From contig CH002572.1 of the NCBI GenBank assembly GCA_000149265.1, forward strand, positions 1-64,000: DNA of 64,000 nt. The letters run 5' to 3'. The first letter of the stretch is position 1; the number at the start of each line of letters is the position of its first letter. This document shows, one piece after another, positions 1 to 13,981 of this stretch. The DNA is from Ciona savignyi (taxonomy: Eukaryota > Chordata > Ascidiacea > Phlebobranchia > Cionidae). A program made the position numbers and the translations under genes. The notes under the pieces are model-generated. The model was given only the letters and a program-made list of their open reading frames with translations. It ran no database searches and was not told where the DNA came from.

Positions 1-76
1 CTCAAGAGATAAACATGGATGTCCTACCCTAGAAACGGTCTAAACTGATTGCCTTAAGTCGGATTTTTAAGTTTTA

Positions 77-310
77 TACTTGTGAATGGGAAAACGCAAG
101 GGACGATATCGCAGGGCAATCGTCACAAAACCTCGGAGCTATTGCAATATGTGTTGTGTATATCTAATGCATTTTTGGAACCCCTTAAAACATTGGTATA
201 AGCGACGTTTGCTTCGTGCCTCCACGAAGGACGCAACCGTATCGCAAACGTCTGTTCTTGATCATCCAATCTCTCAAAGCTCTCTTATTGAGCTTCGGTG
301 GTATTAATTA
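77..310 (-). mobile_element. SINE-A copy, degenerate
   Basis: Begins with the SINE-A tail-side motif GTGAATGGGAAAACGCAAGG and continues through a decayed GGAGCTATTGCA box. The head is badly eroded. The 73-codon frame here is a by-product of the repeat. Confidence 0.55.
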
Positions 311-371
311 ACCTGACCCATTTAACAGTCAAAATGAATACTTTAGATTGCTTGAAATGTATATTTTTCAG

Positions 372-3300
372 ATTAAACTCGGAGATGCGAGAGTTGGCCA
401 AAGAAGAGAGACAGATTAAATACCAAATGCAAGAAGCAGGTAAAATTGTAAAATAACAGTATAATTTTGGTATTTGTTTTCAAATTAAGTGATTGGAGTT
501 TTGATCCAACATTTTATCTTTTGGGCAAATGCCAGATTTTAACCAAAAACAAAAGTTTGGGAAAGAAGAAATTGAGTGGACATGCTACTTTACAAAAGCT
601 AAATTGCTGATTTTGCAACACAAGTTTGAAACAAATAGCATGGATTTTAAAATAAAGATTTTATTAAATCACTATATGACCCAAATCGTTTAAATTACTA
701 TACCAAATGTTTAGTACCAGAATAAATATATAAACCCATTATAATGCACATGAATTTAATAAATAAAAACAAGAAAGAAGATGTATTTGGCAAAAATAAT
801 CTAAATTGTCATAATTTAAAAAAAAATTATGAATCCAATGGTTTGGGTTTTCGCTTTAATAGATTTGTCTTTGATTGTAAAAGTTGATATTTTCCGAAAA
901 CATTTCGATCATTAAAGTAAAACGGGATATAAAACGCTCTGTGAAAACGCGAATTCGATTTTGACGCAATCAGATAATCGACTTCTTTTATAACTTGCCA
1001 GTGTTTTTTATCTTCACTATAAATTGGTTCGAACCTGGATTTTTCTCCGTGGTTTAGATCAATTATAAAATGACATGAATCCAGTGAAACATATCGGGAT
1101 TTTTCTTCAAGATTCTCGTCATTGAAATGACGGGGTTCTATGCGGGTTCCATTTACCCCTGGGGCTTGAAATTTTGCAGGCAGTTGCCCCCTAAATTCAG
1201 ACTCTATAAAATCGAGGGTGAAATTTTGGGGGAGGAAAAAACTGGACGGAAAGCGATGCCACTCTTTGCCCATGCAAATGTGGATGATTTTTTCACTTGT
1301 GTCGGCTCTATCTGCTATATTATGCAGCTTTGGGTACAATTCCATTGAACCGTGGTATGCGTTAAAGAGCACAAATGATCGGGACAATGAAATGCAGCCG
1401 TATGCTGTTAATACCACCACTGCGATCCACTGCACATTGAGGTACTTGTGGAGCTTGAAAAATCCATATAGCTTCTGAATGGTAGCAAGTGTAATTGACG
1501 CTGATAAGCATATTAGCGGGTATATTGGGAACAGAAACCTTTCTTCCTTATGGGGCCTCGTGAAAAAAATAAGGATCCAAATATACATAGGTGCAATTGA
1601 GAATGATATCAGCAAAACTGGTGGCTTGTATCCTTTCAGCTTCTGCATGATTATGACTTCAACAAGGGGAACAATAACTATTGTTGCAAGGGCCAGGATG
1701 AATGCAACGTTAAAGTTTAAAAAGCCGTTAATGAGATAGTAGGACAGTGGTTCGGTACCATAAATATCTGGCCCATGTTCAGTGAAGACGTTGTAAAAAA
1801 GGATGTTTAACGACGCGATGACAGGCTTGCCATAGAAATATGAATCAAGAGCAAAGCAGGGAACTAGCATCGTTGCAATGGCAACTAAACACCATTTTGT
1901 GAAAAACCAAAATTTCTGGCGGCGTACCAATACATCGAAAGCAAGGGGAACCCCCAGTGCAGCAGAAAACGGCCACCCTAAGATGGCACTCGCAGCCACA
2001 GTGAGAATTGCGTAATTCAGCTTCCCTTGCAGCCACAGTCCCATAAATAAATACGTCCCGAACATACAGAAAGTGCTGGGTAGAAATGCAGTCGCTGATA
2101 TAAACATGCCAGTAGACAGAACCATAAACGTAAGCAAAATCCTTGCAACGTTATTTCCGAACCTTAAAGCTACACCTTCGTAAAATTGCACTTGGCATAA
2201 AGTGCATATAAGTCCAAATATCATTCTGATAAAGTAGAAAACCAAAAGTTTGTTGCTGTTCAAAAAGCCAAAATGCGCCCATGTGAACATAGAATGCATA
2301 TAAATATAAGCCCAGCTCCTGATCGCATACGCCGGTGAATATTCCCAAGTTTGAAATCCTTCCCCGTATAGCAAATGATGCAATGGCTCCCAATAGTTGT
2401 ATGTTTCATCACAGTCAGTTATATTGTTCATCAAAGCGGAGCATAAATTTGCCGACATCAGCAATCTGAATGCAGTGTTAGAGTTAGGAAGCCAAACTTC
2501 AGAGATTTTTGATGAATCTACTTTTCGATCTTTAACGTCTTCTACATATTCTTCCCCTGGTTTTTGTTGCGGAGCCGTTTTGATGTAAATTCCTTTTCGA
2601 TGTTTCATATTTCAGCATTTATATTTTAGATAGCCAAAACTTTTTGCCTATAATAAAACCGGAATTGAATAAGAGTTATATAGTATATAGTTGGTGTAAT
2701 ACAGAAGATTTCATACACATTAAAACTTTTAGTAGTCTAGTCATCATTGACCTACGGTGTTCTCTTAAATCATCTAATAATAGTCCCGTATGGAAAGTAC
2801 GTCAATTTTCGCCGAGATCTCGAGTGTGCATGCGCCAAATATTTAAGTGTGCAGTGTGCAAACGTACTAGAGTGCACACTTCAAGTGTGCACACAATCTC
2901 CTTTTTATTATAATTTTGTAAAATTCTCAAACAAACATATTATTCTATCCTAAATCTATCGTATACGTAAGCTAAAATATATATCTACATAACAAAAAAA
3001 CGTACTGACAGTAAATTACCCGAGGTACAGAGTTAGGTTTACAGGTTTGTTGAAAAATATACAATGTTTATGCTGTCAGCTCGCGTGTGTGAAATTACCC
3101 AAGTGTGCAAAGACGTAGGGAAAAAAAACTCGAGTGTGCAGCTGCCGTACTTTCCATACTGGATAATAGTATGGGCAACATAAAAGGATTGGCCAATTTT
3201 AACGGGAAATAGTACAATTTTTGGCAGGTAGTCTATACCTAATTTACCTATAGAAGTTTGGTGTATGCTAACAAAAGACGACTTTATAACTTGCTGTTTT

Positions 3301-6300
3301 GGCAGGGCATTTCTCAACCTAGCCTGACAATAATGCATAAAAAGAAAACACAATATAACCAGTAGACCTTTTGCGTTTGGGCTTCCACCTTTCAATATTC
3401 TAAATTAAAATTAAGACTTCAAAAAAACAATGTATATAGTGCAACAACGTTGCAATCACTATACGCTTCGCGTTAACATCTTGTCAACATATGAAATTGC
3501 GCGCGTGTCATTAGGTCGTTTCGGTAAACAAGTCAAATAGTTGTTTCGGCAATACTGCGATATGTTCTAAAAATTACGGGTGGAGAAAATAATTTTAACA
3601 CAACGTTGAAAACAATTATAGTTGTTTTCTGAATGTTGCGTGCGCAAAGCTAAACAGTTTTTGTAGTTGTTACAGTCTGTCTATCACAGTTTAGTTATCC
3701 GATCAATCGGTTAGAGAACGGCCCGCCGACCCGAAAATTCTTAAATTTGCTGGCTCACACACAATATACTGCAATAGGCCGGCAACCAGACCTTGGGCGT
3801 CACAAGTAAAGTTACCATATAGTACTTCAACAAATAGATTTTTTCACAAATTAGCAGACAACAATTATATAGATCTTTTAATGTGGAAATTCCACCGGGA
3901 TTTTTTTTTCTAAGGGAAACCACCAAGTGCAGGAACAACAACCGATTTGTAGATATTTCATGACCTTAAATCAAGAACCTCATATGCCCTTAGTTCTTTT
4001 AAACTTGCAAATTGCCAATGTCATGGGGCGAGTCGCAGAATGCCTTTCCGTGTATTTGCTCTATTGAAACTAAGAAACTAACATTGTCCGACCGGTTAAT
4101 CTGGTGGTTTAGTGAGGCGCCTTTCAGCCGAAGGGTTGCAGATACAATACTGGTCGCTAGCTAGTCGGCTGTGTCTTTGGGCAAGGCACTTTATGGACAT
4201 TACCTGAACCCAGCGGAATAATAGGTTCTACCAAATTGAAGGAATGTGTGTATCAAATACAACAAACTGCAATTGCTCCGGCAACCCGACGGTGGGCGCG
4301 AGGTGATCTGACGATTGCTCGTGTGCTAACCCCCTTGGTTTTTCCATTCACGGGGATAAACATAAATATTCTATCCTATTCTATCCTAACATTCACATTG
4401 CATGGTGGATTTTTTTCAATTTGTTATTATTTTTGTGACATTGTTTGTTACAGAATTGCAAGAGCTGGACGCTGAGGTGTTTTCCCTAAGTGAAGAAAAC
4501 ACAAAACCTTCCGTTATCGACAACGGGGACCTTGCAACTCGGATGAGGGCGACAGTGAGTATATGTGAACATTTATTTGTAAATTAAAGTTTAAAATGTG
4601 ATACTTTTATAGCCCACTCGTACAACAAAAACGAGCATAGCAAAAAATAAAAGACCTTGCATTTGACAAATAGTAACTAAAACTGGGATAGGCGGTCGTG
4701 TGGCCGAAGTGTTAACCCTCCTATACCGACATACAAAAATGGTCCCAGCAAAAGATCTAGTGGCCCTGGGTTCTCAATTGTGTAAAAAATGCCTTAATCA
4801 GTGGAAGACGTGCCAAACAGCCTTTATCATGTATCGATTACTCCTTGTCAAAAACACGAAAAGTTAAATAAATTAACAGGCATGAAGTTGATTACCGGTT
4901 TCGTTACTTATTCAAAGGGGGAAGTTGGTTAATGAATGCCGGCTACAAAATCCTTTACTTATTTTCAAATAATGCTTACAATCAGAACAGTATTTGAAAC
5001 TGAACAACATGTAACTTGTCGTTTGTCGTTTTTATTGCCTTTAGTTCATTATGTAATTAACAATTAGGCCAGGCAAACATCATAAAACTTGAGGGCAAAA
5101 TAATGGCTGTAAAGTGTGTTAATAAGTAAATAGAGTTAGTTACACCATGCAGGCCAAAGAAGAATACAGTTCGTGTACATCAGTATTGATTTCTAGACCG
5201 TTCTCACATGGGACTAAAGGGCTGTGTTAAGAACGACTGTCCTAATGAACTCATTTGTCTATTTCTTCGGCGAGGTAGGACTGAAGCATAAGCAAGAAAT
5301 AAAACGACCATTTTTGGTGTGTTTTAAAACTAGACAGACAACCGCGTAGACTTTTAAGCAGTCAACAAAACAATACACCGTGACTTGTTTACGACCCTAG
5401 GCTAAAGGTGCAATGTTAGCAAAGGTGTGACGGTGTGTAGTTTTCAAGGAAACTATATTCTAAGATACAAGTTTACAGTATAATTCTTAATCGGCAAAAT
5501 TCAAGAAAAAGTAGTGTTGTCGAGTTGCATAACTTAGTAATGTTCTGTGTGGCGTAACATCGTGAGCGACAATACCCTTAGTGATGTCATGGAGCGAAAC
5601 GGATGACTCGCCAATAGATTTGTAAAATAAAACAAGACTTTCTGCATTTTTTTTCTTTGTGTAAAATCCCAATTCCCATTCCAGTTACGGCTATCGTGGG
5701 CACGAGGCGCCGGTCCCTTAGTCATGCCATGTAATTGAATAGCGAGTTGTAAGGTTACTAACCTCGGACAAAGGTTCTTCGGTTGTTACAAATCACAGAG
5801 ACATTGTGATGTGACAGTGCTTCTCGTCAGGCTCCAGTGATGTCACAGGTGTGACGTAACAAGTGGCCATTATTGCGGATGTTCCACTAGAATGGGCACA
5901 GTAGAGCGTCAACTTTCGGGATTTGATAAAAATCGATCCTTTGTTGGATCGTGACGTAATAATACACTTTCGATTGATCTGTATAGTATCAATATTTTAA
6001 TTACGCAGAATCTTTGTAGAAACGTAGATGTGTAGAGGTGGTAAAAGCTGAAATTATTAAAATACAAATATTTCTGATCACAAAACAAGACAAGTGATTC
6101 GGTAAGTGAAGTTTGAAGCTGATAATTATTTAACTTCATGAAAGTTTAAAGGTTATAAACTTGGTATAAGTATAACCTAACGTTGATTTAACTAATGTTT
6201 TCTTTGCTTTTTTATTAAATAAACTTTAAAAAGCTTGGTATGACCGGGATTGAATAATTGGTTGGCAATTTTAAACGATGTGTGTGCTTTACCATGTATT

Positions 6301-9300
6301 GGAGCGGTGTTGTTGAGCTATGTATGTGTTTTGACGGTTCAAGGTCATATCTGTCATTTACGCTCTGATAGCATTGGAATTTAAGATACAGATTACCTGT
6401 GTGGATTATACTATATCTAGTTAAACCGTGTGTTTGCCGGTGGCAGTGTATGTATAGCTTTGACGCAAGGGACTAGAATTGTATTCAGGTTTAGGTTTCT
6501 ATTTCAAGTAAGTGTCAGCTTTATATGGATGATTTGCATCAAGCATGTTAGCGATATTGGTTCGAATTGCTATTAAATATGTATGATAGAAATTAGTGTG
6601 GGCGATATTAACGATAGAAATTAGTGTGGGCGATACAAACGAGACCCGTAGATCTTAACCGAGTAACCTTTGAATGAGCTTTCGGAACTACGCTCATGGG
6701 TCTAATAATCACGCTTACGATTGGTTACTCAAGAGGGCCTGGATCACCCTTAGAATATACCAAAAAAATTGGGAAAATTTAAAAACCCTTAAAGTTGTTT
6801 TGGGTATTTAATTTTTAGACAAAAATCGGACTATTTTTTTAAAAGTTTAAAAAAGGGTTAAATTGCCGTATGTTTCACTCTTACCTAGACCACCCATAAA
6901 AAGTAATTAAAAAAAAGATCGCGATCACTTGGTTAGTAGATCCATGGATCTACGGATCACCTCGTAAAGCGCCTCGACGTGCACGTACACCATGCAAAAA
7001 TCCCCTTTTTGTGTCAGGTTATGCAGACTAATACCCGCAGCTGTTATCCGACGGTGTTTTGCCCGAGCACAACCAAATTTAGGTTCAAAACATCGATACG
7101 CACGAGCGATTTCCGCAAATTGCTGCAGGTCGTCTGCTCAGGTGACGTCAAAACTCGACCGCTTATGACCCAACAATACTATTTGTGCGCATTTAAACCA
7201 ACGATATAATGATTTTTCTTCCGATTTTTATAAATCTTACTTAAAAGAGCCGCAAATGCACAATTTAAAATAGAACTTAATTGATCATCACAAAATTGGT
7301 GGTAAGTTGTATTGGAAGTACGGCCGTGCGGCCAATGGTTAACGCGACCTATACATATATACCGACTCCCTGTACAAAAACGGTCGTTGCAACGCAACGA
7401 GCGCATGACAGGTTCGAAACTTAGTCCTGTGTAAAAAAAGAGTTGTCTAATGGTGATAATACTTTGGATGGTGATAATACCAATATACTAATATTTGGTG
7501 GAAATACCAATATACTAATATTTGGTGGTAGTACTTTTATTAGGACCGAATTTGATGCTTTATAACTTCTTACCTTCTTCAAACTTTAAGTTTAGGTCTC
7601 ATAAGCCTTAATGTTCAATGTCATCAGTAAATAAAGACCAAGGCTTATCTTCGAAAGAATTTCATCGTACCAAGTTTTAAACTTGTTTGGTTATTTATTT
7701 AACCATTGCCGCTTGAATCAATTGTCTATTTGACATCATAATATGTAAATTGATTAAAAATGCGCGGTGGCCGTATTGATTTAATTAAATATAAAGACAG
7801 CGTCGATTAAAGTGCGGTTAAGATTTTTGGTTTCGAAATTGATTTATTTCTATGCGGTTTATCAAAATCCGTCAATTGTACCGAAATCATTAGATTGCAG
7901 TGACCACAAAAGCCTGTGGAATAATTCGCTTTGTTAAATCAACAAAGCTCTTTAATAATAAGCAAGAATCTGCCAGTGTGCCGTAACAATGAACTGGTGC
8001 GACGTCACAAAAAATGTTATGACAAGAAGATCACGTGGACTAATCGAATTTAGGGCATTCTATTGTAGCGTCATAGAGGGCATATATATGTAGCAGTATT
8101 TCGGTTTTGGTCGTTACAATCTGGTGAAATCGCATGTTTTGAGAAAGTTCGTTGTTTTTCGGATAATCATCGATATCACGTGGGAAAGAAATGTTTCTCA
8201 CGTTAGTTACGTCACAACGCTGATTATTCCGAATTAAAGAATCGAGTTGACGATGGCGCCCTTCATTCCGTCATTAATCATTTCCGCTCAGCGTGTGTGA
8301 CGTCATAATGGGTATCTGCGATCGCTGAGTTCATCGTGAAGTCATTAGTATCGATTGTGACGACAAGAAAGAATTGATTGTGACGTAGCTGAGACAGTTT
8401 TCTATTATATTTCAATCTCGTTTTTTCGTTGATTAGGGCGTTTTCGATACTTGTCGTCGACAATTAACTACACGTCATAAATGTGCCTTTGTGACGTAAG
8501 GTGATGGGGCAGGACCGGCAAGATTGTTTGTTTGTTTATTATTGCAGGGATTCGCTTCTGTAGGGCTTGTTAAAGTTTAACTAATTGTGTCAGGTGTAGG
8601 TGAGCAGTATTATCTGTGTCCGAAATGCTGTGGGAAATATTTGTATTAAAAAGATGTAAAAAACGTGGTATTTATAAGTATTAACCAGTATGTTCTAAAC
8701 TTAAATAAACCTTGCCATATAAATCTTAAAACGATATTTTTTTGCTATTATGGAGTTATCAGAATTAAAATTTTACGATTATTATTTAAGTTTTTAAAAT
8801 GCGGTTTCTGTGTAAAGAAGGCTCGTGTATACAAAAATCCTTTTGGCATCCACGCCAAATAAGACGCTGTGTAAGGTATTGTATAAATATTATCGATCCT
8901 TATAAAAAGGCAAACTTAGACAGTTTTGGGTGATTAATCAAGCGAGGCAAACTTTCGTTAATATTTCATCGCCGAACGCTAAGCCCGGTGTTAGCTATAA
9001 GATAACGATAGTTGTTAAATCAAATCTAGAGGCGTTTGTTAATTAAAATTCCAGTAGAGAAAGATAAAACAGGTGTACATGGAGTAGTACAGCAAAAAAG
9101 TGTACAATATTAAAGAGGGACTTAACCAGATACCTTAAGACGTTTCATTTTGTGTATTAGCTAATGGTTTTCCTATCTTATTTAAAACGTCAGTAGATAA
9201 AAAAAATGTATATTATGTCATTACAGCAAATAAAGTGTAACATATTAAAGGGTAAACTTGACCAGATATCTTGATATTTTAAAACGTTTTATTGCGTATG

Positions 9301-12300
9301 ATACTAATGGCTTTTCGAAATGCCTCAATATCAAACTACTATTAATTTAATTGTTTTCTATGTGACATAAAAATCCAAGGATAAATTTTCTCCTGTTTTA
9401 TTCAAAGCGTCGCGCTTAAATAAAAAATAGTTGGAATTTTGCGGACATCAAATAGTTATTTTAGCGGTAGCGTATTCTTCCCATTTGTTTGCTTAGGCTG
9501 AATAGAACCCTTCAAGATGTTTAAGTATCCAAAGTTTCTTAAAAGTCTGCGATGTTCGGTATTTTGACAGCGGCGTATCATAACAGGCATTATTTTTTAA
9601 CTTTGTGGCAATTAGAGTTTAATACACATAGGATAACAATATAGATCTGCATTTATCTAAATTTTTACAACAGTTTTCTAAATTTTTATTGATCAGAAAG
9701 ATAGGATAGGATAGGATATTCATGTTTATCCCCGTGAATGGGAAAACCTAGGGGGTTATCACACGGGTAATCGTCAGATCACCTCGCGCCCATCGTCGGG
9801 TTACCGGAGCTATTGCAGTGTGTTGTATATGATAGACACGTTCCTTCAATTTGGTAGAACCCATTTATCCGCTGGGTTCAGGCAATGTCCGTAAAGTGCC
9901 TTGCCCAAGGACACAACCGTCTAGCTAGCGACCAGTTTCGCACCTGCAACCTTTCGATTGAAAGGCGACGCACTTAACCGCTAGACCATCGGGCCGGGCA
10001 ATCTCTGTGGTTTATTAGTTAACCGGTTCTCTGCAATGGCTATGTTTGGGTAATACGATAATCTAATTAGATTAAAAAATCTAAGTCTGTGTGTATACAA
10101 TATAAAAACACAAAGTTACGGACATTAGGAGTGTTAAATAGTGTAAGGAGCAATACTAAAACAAGGAAAATAGGGAAGCAGGGAAAGAGATAAACTTCGC
10201 TTAATGTTTCCTAAAATTTTGAAACAATTTATAACCCTAATACTAATTTCAATTCTGGAACTTGCCCTAACTCTAACCCCACCTCTAACACTTACCCTAA
10301 CACCCTAATCTTTAACATTTTATTGCCATTTTCCTACTTCCCTGTATCCCTTATTTTAGTTTTCCCCCAAAGTGAAACTAAAGTTACCGCCAAGCTTTTC
10401 GCAATAACCGATTGTTTTTTGTTTGTCATATACACAGAACAGTTATCATGTTGAGGAATTTTAAGTAATTACCTAATAACCAACCCATCGGTTAACCGTT
10501 AACTAATGCTTCGACCTTGTTCTATACAAAACGATTTATATTCAACTTTCACCAACGAAATACTCTTATGTCGAATAGCAGACAGGTTGGAAAATGCGTA
10601 ATTTTAAAATATAGGATAGGATAGGATATTCATGTTTATACCCGTGAATGGGAAAACCTAGGGGTTAACACATAAGGGCAATCGTCAGATCACCTCTCGC
10701 ACATCGTCGGGTTACCGGAGCTATTGCAGTGTGTTGTGTATGATTCACAAGTTTCTTTTATTTGCTAGAACCCATTAATCTGCTGGGTTCTGGAAATTTC
10801 CGTTAAGTGCCTTGCCGAAGCACACAACTGACTAGCTAGCGACCAGTTTAGAACCTGCAACCTTTCGGTTGAAAGGCTTCGCACTAAACCGCCAGACTAA
10901 TTTCATTTTTTTAATAATTTGCAGTAATAACAGATTACCAGAATACGCAATATATTGAGATATAAATTTCCATTAAACCAATGATTTCAAGCTGGCTTGG
11001 GCATTACGGCCTTTCCACGCGTTTCCGCCATTAGTGTTAGGAAACGAACTAAGTGCATGTAACCAACTAGCATCCAAGTCATGGGTAACTCCTCTTTAAA
11101 CTTGAAATTTATTCGTGCGTGTAAAGTGACGCAAATTGCGGGATTCCACAGAAAAAAACTCCACAAATTCTAGGCGTTGTTTTTCCGGTGGTATTATTAT
11201 CGATGAAAATGTTAAGGCTTCGGTTGTTTTTTGTTCGCTACATTTGTTACTAAAAGTCTAGTTATGTTATTTAGTTACGCAATAGAAATATGTTTATATT
11301 GACAGTCTAATAGAAATTAAAAATGGTATAATGTTGGAAAGCATAGAACAGCAGATTTTTATATGAGTTTATATCTTAAAGACTTACAGGAAAATGATTT
11401 TTTTGTGAGGTAGTTTTAAAACTGGAAATCGCCAGATTACCTCGTGCCCACTGTCGGGTTACCGAAGCTTTGCAATGTGTAAATTACGATAGAGACATTG
11501 CTGTTTAACAAGTTAAACCACAAAACAAATACAAAATTGTAATTTGTATTTAAAAGCCTTCGGGGTGCATTTAAACACCATTGCCCAGCAATAGTCGCAA
11601 TCAGATAGTAGTAGGCGTACACTCAGTCATATATTCTTGTGCACAGTGACATGGGAATTCTGTTTTCCAAAAAAATACGGCATTTTTATGAGGTGTCTAT
11701 TTGCATGCGTGTTACTGAGTAATTTTATTGGAATCTGGAGCCAATATTGACTGAATGACTCGTGTATAAACGCCATTGTTTACGATTTGAATATCACCAG
11801 AGTCCAATATCAAGGCAGGAATTTTCATTCGTTTTCGTTTACTTAAAGAAATAAGGGACATTTTTAATTTACTCTAATATTCGTTTAATTTACTTTAATA
11901 TTTGTCTAATTTTCTATTTATTTTACTTTAAAAAAAATCGCGAGAAAACCACGCTTGATTTATTTTTTATGTTTATTTTCGCTTCGGTTAACTTCGAACG
12001 CCGATGAACTTGATAATGAATCTGTTTCGTCACAGTTGCTTTCTCGGAAAAGGCCCGTTATGACATCATAAATGATAAGAAACCCTACAGCGGTCACGTG
12101 TCCAATTTTATTGTTCATTAGTTCGCTTATGATGTCAGAAAATGTAATTATTACGACAAGGTGTGTCATAAAGTAGGGGTGGAAGTTCAATTAAGTACGC
12201 GTTTTAGATGGTTTGTTTTGAAGCTAAACCGGGATTAGAATTGGTTGAAAGTGCAGCGTAGCGAGGCTTGTATAGATTTTTGTTCAAATGTTAAAATAAA

Positions 12301-13981
12301 ATAAAGGAACCACCGACTGGTAGCATTTTAGTTGGTTTGTTATGTATTTAGTGTTAATAAAAATAAGAATAAAGATGTGGCTAAATGCTGCTTAGCCAGA
12401 AATTTAAGGTAAGTATGGTAATCTTAGAAGGCTACGGAAAACTAGCTAAGTTAAGGCGTAAAAGTCGCTGTAAGGAATTTTTGTTTCGTGAATTATTTAT
12501 GCTGGCCTGTGTCTTTAAGTTAAGGCTTCCCGAATTATTTTCCATTGTTACGGCACAAACCGACGACGGAGAAGGCACCGCGTGTTTTGCTTATTACGTC
12601 ACAATCCGTAACAGTTTAACCCACTGGAAGTCATTGAGAGACATATTGCAGACGGTATGTCAACACAGAACAGGAGTTGTTAGATTATCATGACGCATTC
12701 CAGTGTGGCAGGAGGCAAGATTTAATTAGAGTTATTCAAAAACTTTTTATTTATTTAAACACAGACTAGGCAGAAATAAACAAAATAATATATGCCACTA
12801 CTGCCTTTATTGACAGTGTATTTTGACTAGATTGACTGGGTCATTTTCGTTTGTAAAGAAATTCTACTTAAATGGTAATTTTTAGTGGTAAAAGTGTTGT
12901 AAAAGACTAACTTTTTGGTTAATTATTAGCTGTGAAAAGTCATCGTTTTCTATTATTATGTAATAAACCACCGTTTAAGGCATTGTTAAGTTTTATGAGA
13001 GAACAACGCGTGGATAACGACTTGTACACGTAACAATTACTTCACTGCTGGAAATAAAGTGTCATTTTTGCGTCATAAAACTCTTAATGCTTAAACAAGA
13101 CTTGACTGCGTTGAAATTTGTTTGGTAAAATTCAAAGTCATGTTTGCTTAGTAAGCAGATATTTGATTTATTAAAACTGTTGATCATTATGTGAAGGGTA
13201 GAAATCGTTCAAATTAAAATCTAGTCATGTTTGCTTAGTAAGCAAGTATTTAGTTTATTGAAACTTAAGTTCATTGCGTGTGAATATATAACAATCGCGT
13301 TTGTTACAATGCGACCTTTGACCTAGTTTACTTTCATTCTGAATGCCGAGAAAATATTTCCAGACGTTTACACATTAGCGTTCGTGTGTTTTCTGTTAGG
13401 GTTTTGTGACGTCACAAGAGCAATGAATAAGTCGGTGAGTGTCTTAGATTTGTTGACAATCTATCTGGGGAATTCCCCATGGACATACAGCATATGCCAC
13501 CGAGATAATGGAATTTATCACATCATATTCCATTGGGACGTCACAATGGTAAAAGCGTGACGTAAGAATCACGATGTCCAAGCCTAGTAAGACGTTTAAT
13601 TGAAATCTCATTTTGGGGACAATTTCAATTTAGAGAGAAATCTAAAAGGAGGAAAAGAGGGAAAAGGAAAACTGCACACTAAAAATAAAAATGATAGCGT
13701 CGGGGTGTGTTAGAACTTTGGTTAAAGTTAGTTCTAGTTTGGAGATTAGTGTTCGGGACCGGGTTGGAATTAGTTTCCATAGTTTTAGTAAGCAGTTTCC
13801 CTCCTTTCATCTTTCCCTCCTTTCCATAACTTAAAGTTATGAAAGAATAATGGCGTGTATAGATTTCAACTTTCTTGTTGTTTTGGACAGAAACTGCTAG
13901 CGGAATTGGCGCCAAGATACCAGCTTCAGTACAAGATAGATCTCGCTCTACAAAAGATGAATTTGGAAAACTCGGAAGAAG
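372..13981 (+). CDS. N-terminal coiled-coil exons of the AKAP2/MISP-like gene
   Basis: Three small exons: 372-439 (LNSEMRELAKEERQIKYQMQ...), 4454-4554 (LQELDAEVFSLSEENTKPSV...) and 13891-13981 (KLLAELAPRYQLQYKIDLAL...). All are rich in Glu, Lys, Gln and Leu with heptad-like spacing, so a coiled coil is likely. I do not recognise the domain. Paralemmin-type N-termini are also coiled, which would suit a PALM-AKAP2 arrangement, but I cannot show homology. The phases (1 then 0 at the joins) are consistent. The intron between the first two exons (440-4453) contains the whole ALG9 gene on the other strand. Confidence 0.7.

Larger units (their letters stand above)
4555..13890. other. 9.3-kb intron, no supported gene
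   Basis: Holds a SINE-B copy (4691-4795), SINE-B (7319-7432), two SINE-A copies, one CCCTAA-type MITE at 10164-10372 and part of another at 13640-13826, and short tandem duplications. These are a 29-bp unit twice at 6581-6640, a 29-bp unit twice at 7473-7530, a roughly 134-bp unit twice at 9091-9316, and an 88-bp-spaced duplication at 13137-13265. Many TGACGTCA-related words occur at 7996-8500 and 13400-13570. No frame has convincing exon structure. Confidence 0.6.

Noticed and set aside
86..307. 73-codon plus-strand frame
   Set aside because: Lies in a degenerate SINE-A copy; the peptide is repeat-derived.
1127..1739. Three plus-strand frames of 73-86 codons
   Set aside because: Antisense shadows of the ALG9 coding sequence.
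12385..12693. 102-codon plus-strand frame in the long intron
   Set aside because: No recognisable family, no exon-like borders that chain with neighbours, and no compositional contrast with the surrounding intron.
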